Positions 18,352-26,323 of a stretch of DNA of 64,000 nt are shown here, in pieces. The stretch is from Elusimicrobia bacterium GWF2_62_30 (lineage in GTDB: Bacteria > Elusimicrobiota > Elusimicrobia > Elusimicrobiales > UBA9959). The DNA is taken from assembly GCA_001799995.1 (NCBI GenBank), contig MGUK01000084.1:62001-126000 (forward strand), given 5' to 3'. Positions within the stretch are counted from its first letter, which is position 1. Every line of letters begins with the position of its first letter. The position numbers and the translations under genes are program-made. The notes beneath the pieces were generated by a model. That model did not search any database, was not told where the DNA came from, and was given only the letters and a program-made list of their open reading frames with translations.

Positions 18352-19308
18352 ATGAAAAAACCGCTATGGCTGGTAACCGGCGGGGCCGGGTTCATAGGCT
18401 CCAATATAGTCGAGGAACTGCTGCGCCGCGGCCTGCGCGTACGCGTGTTCGATAATTTTTCAACCGGCAAAAAAGAGAACCTCGCCCCGTTCGCCGGCAA
18501 GTTCGAGCTGGTGACCGGCGACCTGCGCGAGCCCAAGGACGTGGCCAGGGCCATGCGGGGTGTCACCTATGTGCTGCACCAGGCGGCTTTCCGTTCCGTG
18601 CCCAAATCGGTGGACAATCCGCGCGCCGCCAACGACAACAACGCCACCGGCACGCTCAACGCGCTGATGGCGGCCAAAGAGGCCGGCGTGAAGCGCTTCG
18701 TCTACGCGGCCACGAGCTCCGCCTACGGCGAATGCCGCGTTTTCCCGCAGAAAGAATCGCTGCCGACGATGCCGGTCTCGCCTTACGCGGTCAGCAAACT
18801 GGCCGGCGAGCATTACTGCCATGTTTTCGCCAAGACGTACGGCCTCGAGACCGTGGCGCTGCGCTACTTCAACGTGTTCGGGCCGCGGCAGAACCCGGAA
18901 TCGGTCTATTCCGCCGTGATCCCGCGCTTCATGGAACTGGTAGTGCAGGGCAAGCCCCTGGAGATCCACTGGGACGGCAAGCAGTCGCGCGATTTCACTT
19001 ACGTCAGCAACGTCGTGGACGGCAATATCCGCGCGGCGCTGGCCCCGGCCTCGGTTTCCGGCCTGACGATAAACGTGGCCACCGGCACCAATATCTCGCT
19101 GCTCGACATAGCCCGGCAGCTGGAGAAGATAACCGGGAAAAAGATAGAGAAGACGTTCTCCCCGAAGCGCAAGGGCGACATCCGCAAGACCTATTCGGAC
19201 ATCTCCCGCGCGCGCAAGCTGCTCAAGTACAAGCCGCTGGTCACATTCCCCGACGGGCTTAAGCTCACCTGGGATTATTTCTCCAAGAAATTCACGGGGG
19301 CGAAATGA
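18352..19308 (+). CDS. NAD-dependent nucleotide-sugar epimerase (extended SDR)
   Basis: A 318-residue extended short-chain dehydrogenase. It has the NAD motif GGAGFIGSN near residues 10-18, catalytic Ser/Tyr-x3-Lys in TSSAYGE and SPYAVSKLAGE, and RYFNVFGPRQNP. It is closest by eye to UDP-glucose or UDP-N-acetylglucosamine 4-epimerases (WbpP/Gne type), which supply sugars for LPS or surface polymers. The exact substrate is not determinable. It overlaps tdk by four bases and sits behind lptD. Confidence 0.88.
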   Translation: MKKPLWLVTGGAGFIGSNIVEELLRRGLRVRVFDNFSTGKKENLAPFAGKFELVTGDLREPKDVARAMRGVTYVLHQAAFRSVPKSVDNPRAANDNNATGTLNALMAAKEAGVKRFVYAATSSAYGECRVFPQKESLPTMPVSPYAVSKLAGEHYCHVFAKTYGLETVALRYFNVFGPRQNPESVYSAVIPRFMELVVQGKPLEIHWDGKQSRDFTYVSNVVDGNIRAALAPASVSGLTINVATGTNISLLDIARQLEKITGKKIEKTFSPKRKGDIRKTYSDISRARKLLKYKPLVTFPDGLKLTWDYFSKKFTGAK

Positions 19309-19868
19309 TCTTCAACGTCTCATCTTCTTCCGGCTGGATCGAGGTCGTCTGCGGCAGCATGTTCTCGGGCAAGACGCAGGAGCTGATCCGCCGGCTTAAG
19401 CTGGCCAATATCGCCCGGCAGAAAGTGCAGGTCTTCAACTCCCACCTGGACACGCGCTACTCTAAAGAACATCTCGTGTCGCACGATAAGTCCACGCTGG
19501 CCGCCCGCCCGGTGAAGGGAGCCAAAGAGATACTCAAGGACGTGCTGCCCGATACCCAGGTGGTGGGCATAGACGAAGCGCACTTTTTCGGCGCCGAGAT
19601 AGTGGAGGTGGCGCAGAAGCTGGCCGATTCCGGGCGCCGCGTGATAGTGGCGGGCCTGGACCAGGATTACCGCGGCGAGGCTTTCGACAACATGGCCAAG
19701 CTGATGGCGGTGGCCGAGTTCGTGACCAAGAACCTGGCTATCTGCATGGTGTGCGGCAACCCCGCCCATTTCAGCCAGCGCCTGACCGATTCCGGCCGCA
19801 GGATAGAGGTGGGGGCCGGCGACAAGTACGAGGCCCGCTGCCGCAAATGTTTTAAACCCGAGAAATAA
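19305..19868 (+). CDS. tdk: Thymidine kinase
   Basis: A 187-residue type II thymidine kinase of the salvage pathway. The P-loop is GSMFSGKT near residues 17-24, the Walker B-like segment is VVGIDEAHFF, GLDQDYRGEAF follows, and the structural zinc ligands are C-M-V-C and C-R-K-C near the end. The ATGA overlap couples it to the epimerase gene. Confidence 0.96.
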   Translation: MIFNVSSSSGWIEVVCGSMFSGKTQELIRRLKLANIARQKVQVFNSHLDTRYSKEHLVSHDKSTLAARPVKGAKEILKDVLPDTQVVGIDEAHFFGAEIVEVAQKLADSGRRVIVAGLDQDYRGEAFDNMAKLMAVAEFVTKNLAICMVCGNPAHFSQRLTDSGRRIEVGAGDKYEARCRKCFKPEK

Positions 19869-19897
19869 CACGGCCGGCCGCCGGCAGTCTTCTAACT

Positions 19898-20398
19898 ATG
19901 TACCGCTCTGAAAAATTCAACCCTTCGCTGTTCGGAAAATTATTCCATCTTGGCGGCAAACTGGCCGAGTCCAACCGCTGGCTTAAGCTGGCGGAGGCGC
20001 TGCCCTGGGAAAAGCTGGATGAGGCCTACGGCCGCTTTTTCTCGGCCGGCTACGGCCGCCCGGCGAAGGATTCGCGCCTGGTCTGCGGGCTCCTTGCCGT
20101 TAAGCAGCTGAAGGGGCTTTCCGACGAGGATACGGTGGCGGAATTCATGGAGAGCCCTTACCTGCAGGCTTTCTGCGGGCAGGAATACTTCGCTCTCGAG
20201 GACGTCATTAATCCCGGCATCCTTTCCGAGCGGCGCAAGCGCCTGGGCGCGGAGTTCCTGGCGCTGCTGGACGCCGAGCTCTTGGCCGCCATCAAGGCCA
20301 ACAAGGACCTGAAGTTCCACGTCGCCCGGCCCGCGGCGGAAGAGGCCTGCTTCCTCTGCTCCCTCGCCGGCAAGATCAAAGCCGCCTTCTCCAACTAA
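19898..20398 (+). CDS. Solitary transposase N-terminal domain (DUF772/InsH type); truncated or domesticated
   Basis: A 166-residue protein whose first ~125 residues match the DUF772 domain that begins many IS5/IS1182-group transposases: LPWEKLDEAYGRFFSAGYGRPA, LVCGLLAVKQLKGLSDEDTV, YLQAFCGQEYF, and SERRKRLG. The DDE catalytic half is absent. The frame ends with an unrelated ~35-residue tail and an ordinary stop, so it cannot be an active transposase. No terminal inverted repeats were found around it, and no Shine-Dalgarno is visible. Codon use matches its neighbours, arguing for an old remnant or a retained small protein. Copy 2 of the palindromic element begins 25 bases downstream. Confidence 0.7.
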   Translation: MYRSEKFNPSLFGKLFHLGGKLAESNRWLKLAEALPWEKLDEAYGRFFSAGYGRPAKDSRLVCGLLAVKQLKGLSDEDTVAEFMESPYLQAFCGQEYFALEDVINPGILSERRKRLGAEFLALLDAELLAAIKANKDLKFHVARPAAEEACFLCSLAGKIKAAFSN

Positions 20399-20422
20399 CC
20401 TTCCAAGGCTTGCTTCAGTGCT

Positions 20423-20552
20423 CGGGCCTGTCATGGGGACCGGAACGCAAACCGCGCTCGGCACACCGTGCCTCGCTCATCCTCCGGCCTCGGCGCTATG
20501 CAAGCCTCGGCCTCCGGAAGGGTTTGCTAACCCGGTCCTCATGACAGGCCCG
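20423..20552 (-). repeat. Dispersed palindromic element, copy 2
   Basis: Outer arms at 20423-20443 and 20532-20552 pair as CGGGCCTGTCATG plus GGACCGG with one mismatch. An inner GCAAACC / GGTTTGC pair (20447-20453, 20521-20527) follows. The core (20454-20520) is the near-identical reverse complement of the core at 10628-10695. The arms share no obvious sequence with copy 1, yet pair as well. It lies between the solitary DUF772 gene and the tolB terminator. Confidence 0.88.
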
Positions 20553-20591
20553 ACGCCATGCACAAGTTAATGCTTTTATCCGAAGATACGC

Positions 20592-20625
20592 AAATAAAAA
20601 AGCGGGACGCTGGTCCCGCTTTTGG
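20592..20625 (-). terminator. Intrinsic terminator of the pal-cpoB-tolB operon
   Basis: Read on the minus strand: stem AGCGGGAC / GTCCCGCT, four-base loop, then TTTTTTATTTG. A few T residues on the plus side could make it work in both directions. Confidence 0.85.
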
Positions 20626-20645
20626 CGCTTTGCCTGGGGGGATTT

Positions 20646-21932
20646 TTACGGGCTCCAGTTGGGGGTGAAGGTGCTGCCCTTGAGGTCCGTGAGGGGGTGG
20701 GGGGCGCTGCCGTCGGCGTCCATTACGAACAGCTCCTTGCGGCCCCGGCGCGTCGACGTGAAGGCTATGAACCTGCCGTCGGGCGACCAGGAGGGGTCTT
20801 CGTTGTCGCCGGCCTTAACGGTAAGGCGGCGTATCTGGCTGCCGGTCAGGTCCGTTACGAAAATATTGAACTTTTCCTTCGAGGTTTCCCGCCCGGAAAA
20901 AATAAGCCATTGGCCCGACGGGGACCAGGCGGGTGAGTCGCACCAGTTCATGCGGGGGGTCAGGCGGCGCGTCTTGCCCGAGGCCAGGTTGAGGACGTAG
21001 ATCTGCGGGTTGCCCGCCCTGTCCGAGACGAAGGCGACTTCCTTGCCGTCGGGGGACCAGGTGGGCGAGGAGCTCACCCCGAAACCTTTCATGAGGGCCT
21101 TGAGGCCCTTCGTGACTATATCCAGCGCGTAAATGCCGGGGTCGTCCCCGCGGGACAGGGTCATCACCATCGTCATCCCGTCGGGCGAGAACCCGCCGGG
21201 GATGTTCAGCCCCTGGAAAGTGGTGAAGGGGCGGATCTTGCCGGCTTTCAGGTCTATCTCGAACATGTCCGGGTTGCCCCAGCGGTAGGTGGTGTAATAG
21301 ATGCGCATGCCGTCCAGCGACCAGCGCGGCAGCAGGTTAATGCTGTTGTCCGAGGTGAGCTTGGTGAGGTTATCCCCGTCGTAGTCCACCATGTAGATCT
21401 CTTTGCGGCCGGTGGCGTTGTTGGAGAAGACCAGCTTGGAATGGGCTATGCCCGGCTTGCCCGCCAGGCGCCGGGTCACGTCGTCGGCGAACATGTGCGC
21501 CGCGCGGCGCATCGCGCGCTTCTCGCCCTGGTAGAACTTCTCCATGACCGGCCGCCCGGAGGCGAGGTCGTACAGGCGCGGGTTGAAGGTCCAGACCCTG
21601 CCGGCGTCCCTGGCCTTGCCCGTGATAAGGCTGGGGGCCAGCGCCTTCCAGAACGCCAACGACTGCGTGCTGACGTCGAGGTTGGCCGCCGTGAGCGCGT
21701 CTTCCTGTATGTCGAAATACCTGGAGTAAAGCAGGTCGGCGCGGACTATGTCCCGGAAATTCTCGGCTATGTCCAGGTCCGCCTGGCTGGTGGTGTGCTC
21801 GGGCAGGAACTGCGACAGGGCGAGCCGCGTCTGCTTCGCCTCGACGGCGGAATCTACGCCGATATAGACGTTGGTGGCCGCGCAAAGCGGCGAGGCGCCC
21901 AGGAGCAGGAATAGTGCCGCGAGCGCTTTCAT
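20646..21932 (-). CDS. tolB: Tol-Pal system beta-propeller protein TolB
   Basis: A 428-residue periplasmic protein with signal peptide (FLLLGASPLCAA). An N-terminal TolB domain (about 20-165) covers the DIAENFRDIVRADLLYSRYF region. A six-bladed propeller follows with repeated PxWSPDGxxIAF motifs (LPRWSLDGMRIYY, SSPTWSPDGKEVAF, DSPAWSPSGQWLIF, EDPSWSPDGRFIAF). It works with Pal to link outer membrane and peptidoglycan during division. It is the last gene of the minus-strand pal-cpoB-tolB unit. tolQ, tolR and tolA are not nearby. Confidence 0.95.
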   Translation of the reverse strand: MKALAALFLLLGASPLCAATNVYIGVDSAVEAKQTRLALSQFLPEHTTSQADLDIAENFRDIVRADLLYSRYFDIQEDALTAANLDVSTQSLAFWKALAPSLITGKARDAGRVWTFNPRLYDLASGRPVMEKFYQGEKRAMRRAAHMFADDVTRRLAGKPGIAHSKLVFSNNATGRKEIYMVDYDGDNLTKLTSDNSINLLPRWSLDGMRIYYTTYRWGNPDMFEIDLKAGKIRPFTTFQGLNIPGGFSPDGMTMVMTLSRGDDPGIYALDIVTKGLKALMKGFGVSSSPTWSPDGKEVAFVSDRAGNPQIYVLNLASGKTRRLTPRMNWCDSPAWSPSGQWLIFSGRETSKEKFNIFVTDLTGSQIRRLTVKAGDNEDPSWSPDGRFIAFTSTRRGRKELFVMDADGSAPHPLTDLKGSTFTPNWSP

Positions 21933-21939
21933 GTGGAGG

Positions 21940-22704
21940 TCAGACCTTTTTCTTCAGCGGCTTTGCCGGCTTCGGCGCCGGTTCCTGCTTCGCGGGGGGG
22001 GACAGCCTGGTTATGTGGTCTTTGGCCGTCGCGGCTTCCTGGGAGTTGGGGAATTCGCGCACCACGGATTTGAGGTACGTCAGCGCTTCGCCTTTCTTGT
22101 CCTCCGGCAGCTTAAGCAGCGTCAGGGCGTATTTCAGCCTGGCGGCGGGAACGCGGGAGGATCTGGGGAATTTCTCGAACACGTTGGCGTACGCCACGGC
22201 CGCTTCCTGCCAGCGCTCCTTCAGGTAGAGCGCTTCGCCCAGGTAGAAGTAGGCGCCCTCCGCGAGTTCGCCGTTGGGGAACTTCGCCAGGTAGTTCTTG
22301 AACCCGGTCGAGGCGCTGTCGAAGTTGTTGTTGAGGTAAGCGTTGTACGCGTCGTTATAGAGCTTGGCGGGCAGCAGGGCGGTCTGGACCTCTTCCTGCT
22401 GTTTCTTTATAGTCTGGCCGATGGCGTTGACGCGCTTGTTCATCGTCGAGTCCATCTCTTCCAGGCGCGTGGACAGGCGGCCCATCTGCGTGGAAATGTC
22501 CTTCATGTTCTCGGAGGAGACGTTGAGGTTCTTGGAAAGATCCTCCATCTTCACGGCCAGCTCGGCCTGGTTCTTCTGCATCGTGGAAAGATTGTTGTTC
22601 AGGTCGTCCATCTGGCTCTGCATCTGCAGCATGTCCTGCTGCGTGGCGACGCAGCCGGAGGCCAGGAGGAACAACGGGACCAGGAGAAGGTGCCCGGCGC
22701 GCAT
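21940..22704 (-). CDS. cpoB: CpoB/YbgF-like lipoprotein: coiled coil plus TPR repeats
   Basis: A 254-residue protein with a lipobox (LLASGC) predicting lipid attachment at Cys18. A coiled-coil segment (about 25-105, Met/Gln/Asn-rich heptads) precedes C-terminal TPR units (YNDAYNAYLNNNFDSA, GAYFYLGEALYLKERW, ARLKYALTLLKL). CpoB ties Tol-Pal action to cell-wall synthesis. E. coli CpoB is a soluble periplasmic protein; lipid-anchored forms occur elsewhere. The Lys/Pro-rich end is unremarkable. It starts immediately after the pal stop. Confidence 0.9.
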   Translation of the reverse strand: MRAGHLLLVPLFLLASGCVATQQDMLQMQSQMDDLNNNLSTMQKNQAELAVKMEDLSKNLNVSSENMKDISTQMGRLSTRLEEMDSTMNKRVNAIGQTIKKQQEEVQTALLPAKLYNDAYNAYLNNNFDSASTGFKNYLAKFPNGELAEGAYFYLGEALYLKERWQEAAVAYANVFEKFPRSSRVPAARLKYALTLLKLPEDKKGEALTYLKSVVREFPNSQEAATAKDHITRLSPPAKQEPAPKPAKPLKKKV

Positions 22705-23253
22705 TTATTTCACCCTTATCTTGGTCTCTGCGCGGCGGTTGGCCAGCCAGCAGGATTCCATTTCTTCCTGGCAGAGAGGCATTTCTTCGCCGTACGAAAT
22801 GGTCCCTACCGAGTCTTCCGATACGCCCAGGCGCACGTAATAGTCCCGCACCGACTTGGCGCGCTTCTGGCCGAGGGCCAGGTTGTATTCCGTCGTGCCG
22901 CGCCCGTCGCAGTGGCCCTCCACCAGGACCACCCACTCCTTGCGCACCTTGAGAAGTTCGGCGTTGGCCTGCAGCGTCCTGCGGGCGTTGTCGGAGAGTT
23001 CGTAGCGGTCGTAATCGTAGTTGATGGTCTTAAGGCTTTCCTGGGCCTGGAATTCCGGCCCGCGGATGTCCCCTTCCAGTTTCATCGTGTCGCTGCTGTC
23101 GGTCACTTCCAGGGCGGCAAGGGAACTGGTATCGCCGGTCATGCTGGTATTGCCGGCGCCGTCTTTTTTAGCGTTCTTGCCGGCGCAGGAAGAAAGGGCG
23201 AACGCGGCTATGAGGGGCAGGGCGAGCGCCATCAGGAATTTGTAATTTCTCAT
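22705..23253 (-). CDS. pal: Peptidoglycan-associated lipoprotein Pal
   Basis: A 182-residue lipoprotein with lipobox ALSSC (Cys23). An acidic linker leads to an OmpA-like peptidoglycan-binding domain (about 75-182) showing FDYDRYELSD-type and VEGHCDGRGTTEYNLALGQKRA motifs. The EEMPLCQEEMESCW segment holds a likely disulfide pair. It is the first gene of the operon, whereas the common proteobacterial order is tolB-pal-cpoB. GGAGG lies about 11 bases before the ATG. Confidence 0.95.
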   Translation of the reverse strand: MRNYKFLMALALPLIAAFALSSCAGKNAKKDGAGNTSMTGDTSSLAALEVTDSSDTMKLEGDIRGPEFQAQESLKTINYDYDRYELSDNARRTLQANAELLKVRKEWVVLVEGHCDGRGTTEYNLALGQKRAKSVRDYYVRLGVSEDSVGTISYGEEMPLCQEEMESCWLANRRAETKIRVK

Positions 23254-23287
23254 CTTGTTTGGAACCTCCGTGAAAATCAGCCCCTAT

Positions 23288-23316
23288 AATTTATAAAAAA
23301 ATAGAGAACATTACAA
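23288..23316 (-). promoter_or_regulatory. Possible promoter of the pal-cpoB-tolB operon
   Basis: On the minus strand, TTGTAA (23316-23311), 17 bases, then TAAATT (23293-23288). The stretch is strikingly AT-rich between GC-rich genes. Each hexamer matches the consensus at four of six positions. Confidence 0.4.
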
Positions 23317-23334
23317 TGGGTCACGGCGGCGGGG

Positions 23335-24183
23335 TCAGTGCGCCAGGTGCAGCCCGGCCGAAAGCAACAGGCCGTATACCGCCACCAGGCGCCCCGTTTC
23401 CGGCACCAGCGGGGTGAATTCGCCGCGCGCCGCGCGGGCCTTAAGTTTCAGCGCCAGCGGAAGCGAAAGCGCGCAGAGCACCGGAGGCCAGAAGCTGCCG
23501 AAGGAAAGGCAGAAGAGATACGGGGTAAAGATAAGCGCGCAGTAGAACGCCCGGGAATGCGCCGGGCCAAGCAGCCCGGCAAGCGTCCTGAAGCGGGCCT
23601 CCGAGTCGGAGGCCATGTCGCGCATGTTGTTTGCGTGGACTATGGCGACGATGAGCAGTCCTACGGGAATGGAAGCCCAGAGCGCTTCCGGTACGAAGCC
23701 GCCCGTCTGTATAAGGGCGGTGCCAGTCACGATGGCCGGGCCGAAAGCCAGGAAGATCCCCGCGTCGCCCAGGGCCCTGTACTTGTAGCCGGGGCCGCCG
23801 GTGTAGAACCAGGCCAGCGCGAGGCCGGCCGCGCCGAGCCAGAGCAGTTCCGGCACGTGGTTCTTGAAGGCCAGGAAGAAGCCGATGAGCGCGCCGGCCG
23901 CCGTCAGCGCGAGGGCCAGGGCCAGCGCCAGCCGGGGGGAGATCATGTTGTCGACCAGGGACCTGTCGTCGGAGGAGGCAGGAGTGTCCACACCCTTCTT
24001 GAAGTCGAAATAGCTGTTGGCGAGGTTGGCCGCGCACTGCACCATCAGCGCCGCGGGCAGAGTCAGGAAAAGATCAAGCCAGGAGAACCGCCCGGTGCCA
24101 GAGGCGGCGACCGAGCCTACTACTACGGGCACCAGCGAGGCGGGCCAGGAGTAGGCGCGCATTACGATGAACCACTTTTTCAC
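23335..24183 (-). CDS. menA: 1,4-dihydroxy-2-naphthoate polyprenyltransferase (UbiA superfamily)
   Basis: A 282-residue membrane protein with about eight transmembrane segments. The first Asp-rich motif is NSYFDFKKGVDT, the second NNMRDMASDSEARFRTLA; the latter form is typical of MenA. It attaches the polyprenyl tail to dihydroxynaphthoate in menaquinone synthesis. Its start overlaps the polyprenyl synthase stop by four bases, so the tail-making and tail-attaching enzymes are co-translated. No terminator hairpin follows before pal. Confidence 0.88.
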   Translation of the reverse strand: MKKWFIVMRAYSWPASLVPVVVGSVAASGTGRFSWLDLFLTLPAALMVQCAANLANSYFDFKKGVDTPASSDDRSLVDNMISPRLALALALALTAAGALIGFFLAFKNHVPELLWLGAAGLALAWFYTGGPGYKYRALGDAGIFLAFGPAIVTGTALIQTGGFVPEALWASIPVGLLIVAIVHANNMRDMASDSEARFRTLAGLLGPAHSRAFYCALIFTPYLFCLSFGSFWPPVLCALSLPLALKLKARAARGEFTPLVPETGRLVAVYGLLLSAGLHLAH

Positions 24184-25145
24184 GCGGTGCGCTCTCCGAG
24201 CGTGAGCAGGAAAGTCTTCAGCGCCGCCGCGCCTTCGGTGCCGGGCAGGCGGTCTATGAGGGGGAAAAGTTCCTTTATTTTTTCGGAGGCTTTGCGCCTC
24301 GCCTGCGCGGAGAAGCCGCCGCTACTGACGAGGCCGGCGAGTTCCACCGCGGCCGAAAGGTCCGCTTCCGGCCCGGTCTTCATCCGCGAAAGGAGTTTTT
24401 CGGCTTTCGGCCCGGCGGCGGCATCGTTCAGGGCGAGTATCAGCGGCAGCGTGAATTTCCCTTCTTTGATGTCCTTAAGGGTTTCCTTGCCGCAGGCCCC
24501 GGCGTCGCCTTCGAAGTCGAGCACGTCGTCTATCATCTGGAACGCCGTGCCGGCGTCCTTGCCGATGCGCCCGCAGGTTTCCAGGAGTTCGGGCCTGCCG
24601 GCCAGGCGGCAGGCGGCCAGCGCGCACCAGCGGAAGAGCGCCCCGGTCTTAAGCTCCACTATGCGGTCGGCTTCCGCGGCGGAGATCTTGCGGCCCTTGG
24701 CGTTCTCTTCGAGCAGGGCGCCTTCGGTCATGTGCCTTATCGCGAGCACCAGCTCCTGGACCAGGTCCTGGGAGGCGCTGGCGGCGAAATCCAAAGCCAG
24801 CGACACGATAAGGTCGCCCACCAGTATGGCCGTATTGACCCCGAGCTTTTCGTTGAGCGTGGGCAGCCCGCGCCGGTAAAGGGCGCGGTCTATGCAGTCG
24901 TCGTGCAGGAGGGAGGCGGTGTGGGTCAGTTCCGCCGCGGAGGCGAGGCGGGCGGACCGGTCGCGGCCGAGCAGCAGCGCGTCCCCGGCCAGTATGGTAA
25001 AGCGCGCCCTGGCCGCTTTCCCCATGAAACTGAACGGGAAGCGCCTGAAATCGAATACCGCCGGGTCTATCCTTCCCAGGGCCGCGTTCAGGTCGTCCCT
25101 GACGGAGCGTAAAGTGTCTTCTATATTCTGGGCCGTTCCGGGCAT
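24180..25145 (-). CDS. Trans-polyprenyl diphosphate synthase
   Basis: A 321-residue isoprenyl synthase with both Asp-rich motifs intact: D82-D83-CI-D86 and D206-D207-VL-D210. The first motif is followed by RALYRRGLPTLN. It condenses isopentenyl diphosphate into a long chain. Operon pairing with menA suggests the product is the menaquinone side chain. Chain length cannot be set from the sequence alone. The middle FRWCALAACR helix lies where chain length is often controlled. Confidence 0.9.
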   Translation of the reverse strand: MPGTAQNIEDTLRSVRDDLNAALGRIDPAVFDFRRFPFSFMGKAARARFTILAGDALLLGRDRSARLASAAELTHTASLLHDDCIDRALYRRGLPTLNEKLGVNTAILVGDLIVSLALDFAASASQDLVQELVLAIRHMTEGALLEENAKGRKISAAEADRIVELKTGALFRWCALAACRLAGRPELLETCGRIGKDAGTAFQMIDDVLDFEGDAGACGKETLKDIKEGKFTLPLILALNDAAAGPKAEKLLSRMKTGPEADLSAAVELAGLVSSGGFSAQARRKASEKIKELFPLIDRLPGTEGAAALKTFLLTLGERTA

Positions 25146-25184
25146 AATGTCGGAATAATTCTAGCATTTTAGGCGGACCGCGCC

Positions 25185-25197
25185 TTCCGGTCCGGAA
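25185..25197. promoter_or_regulatory. 13-base inverted repeat upstream of the cation efflux gene (candidate operator)
   Basis: TTCCGG-T-CCGGAA lies five bases before a TATAAT in the divergent gap between the polyprenyl synthase and the efflux gene. The position would suit a repressor site, but no regulator is known here. Confidence 0.35.
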
Positions 25198-25202
25198 AGT
25201 AA

Positions 25203-25208
25203 TATAAT
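25203..25208 (+). promoter_or_regulatory. TATAAT six bases before the efflux gene ATG (possible leaderless start)
   Basis: A perfect -10 whose expected transcription start would coincide with the ATG at 25215. No -35 match and no Shine-Dalgarno are visible. Confidence 0.45.
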
Positions 25209-25214
25209 GTGGGC

Positions 25215-26177
25215 ATGTCACACGACCACCACCATGAGCACGCGGGCGAATGCGGGCACGGCCATCATGGCCATGGTGAAAAGCATTCCAGCCGTTCGCA
25301 GCTGAAAGCGGTCCGGACGGCTTTCTTCATTACGGCCGCTTTCATGCTGGTGGAGGCCGCCGGCGGGCTGCTTACGGGCAGCATGGCGCTTCTGAGCGAT
25401 TCCATGCACATGCTCACCGACGCCGCGGCGCTGGGCATGAGCTTCTTCGCGTCGCGCCTCGCCGGGCTCAGGCCGGATTCTTCAAGGACTTTCGGTTACC
25501 GCAGGGCCGAAGTGGTGGCCGCGCTGGCCAACGCCATGCTGCTCTGGATCCTGTCCGGGTACATGCTGCGCGAGGTCTACGGGCGGTTCCACGAGCCGGT
25601 GGCGATACTGCCGGTGCCGATGCTGGCGGTGGCTTTCGTCGGGCTCCTGGCCAACCTGGTCTGCGCCAGGGTCCTGCACTCCCACAGCGCGGGGAACATA
25701 AATATACGCGGGGCCTTCCTGCACGTGCTCAGCGACCTGGCCGGCTCCGCCGCGGCTATCGTGGCCGGCGTCGTGGTCTATTTCACCGGCTGGTATATGG
25801 CCGATACGCTAGTTTCCCTGCTCATCATCGCGCTGATCCTGTTCGGCTCCACGCGCCTGCTGCTGGAGGCTTTCCACATCCTGATGGAGGGGGCGCCGAA
25901 GCACATCTCCCTCAAGGAACTTGACCGGGCGCTGCGGGGTATCGACGGGGTTTCGGAGGTGCACGAGCTTCATGCCTGGAGCCTCTCGTCCGGTTTCAAC
26001 GCGCTGAGCGCGCACCTGGTGGTGAAGGACAAGGCCAAGCATGAAGCCGCGCTGAAGGCGGCTGCCTGCTCCGTTTCGGCCGGGTTCGGGATACGCCATT
26101 CCGTGTTTCAGATAGAGAGCGAACCGGTGGAAAATTCCTCCTGCGACGCCTGCGGCGCCCCCGAACCGGAAGAGTGA
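25215..26177 (+). CDS. Cation diffusion facilitator (CzcD/ZitB-like zinc efflux transporter)
   Basis: A 320-residue, six-transmembrane metal/proton antiporter. The His-rich N-terminus (HDHHHEH, then GHGHHGHG) and the two HxxxD transport sites (SMHMLTDA and HVLSDLAGS) point to Zn(II) and related ions. A cytosolic C-terminal domain (about 215-300) carries HELHAWSL. The last residues contain a CDAC pair that could bind metal. A GTG at 25209 would add two residues. The ATG at 25215 is preferred because a TATAAT ends six bases before it. Confidence 0.93.
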   Translation: MSHDHHHEHAGECGHGHHGHGEKHSSRSQLKAVRTAFFITAAFMLVEAAGGLLTGSMALLSDSMHMLTDAAALGMSFFASRLAGLRPDSSRTFGYRRAEVVAALANAMLLWILSGYMLREVYGRFHEPVAILPVPMLAVAFVGLLANLVCARVLHSHSAGNINIRGAFLHVLSDLAGSAAAIVAGVVVYFTGWYMADTLVSLLIIALILFGSTRLLLEAFHILMEGAPKHISLKELDRALRGIDGVSEVHELHAWSLSSGFNALSAHLVVKDKAKHEAALKAAACSVSAGFGIRHSVFQIESEPVENSSCDACGAPEPEE

Positions 26178-26210
26178 GGGCGCTTGTGCCAAATGTTACA
26201 TTGTTTTTGA

Positions 26211-26240
26211 TTGACATCGGTTAGGCGCCTTGCATATAAT
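26211..26240 (+). promoter_or_regulatory. Consensus sigma70 promoter of the first FecR/PorV cassette
   Basis: TTGACA (26211-26216), an 18-base spacer and TATAAT (26235-26240). It is the best promoter in the window. The transcript would have a leader of about 75 bases before the FecR gene. Confidence 0.88.
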
Positions 26241-26323
26241 TTAAAAACTGCCCGGCAAGTCAAAACAGCGGCCGGCCGCATGGATTTCAGGGGTTTGGAT
26301 ACCGTGTTTTACAGGAGCGTTCC

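Noticed and set aside
19869-20422. A complete insertion sequence around the DUF772 gene
   Set aside because: There is no catalytic domain, no terminal inverted repeats bounding the gene, and no target duplication visible.
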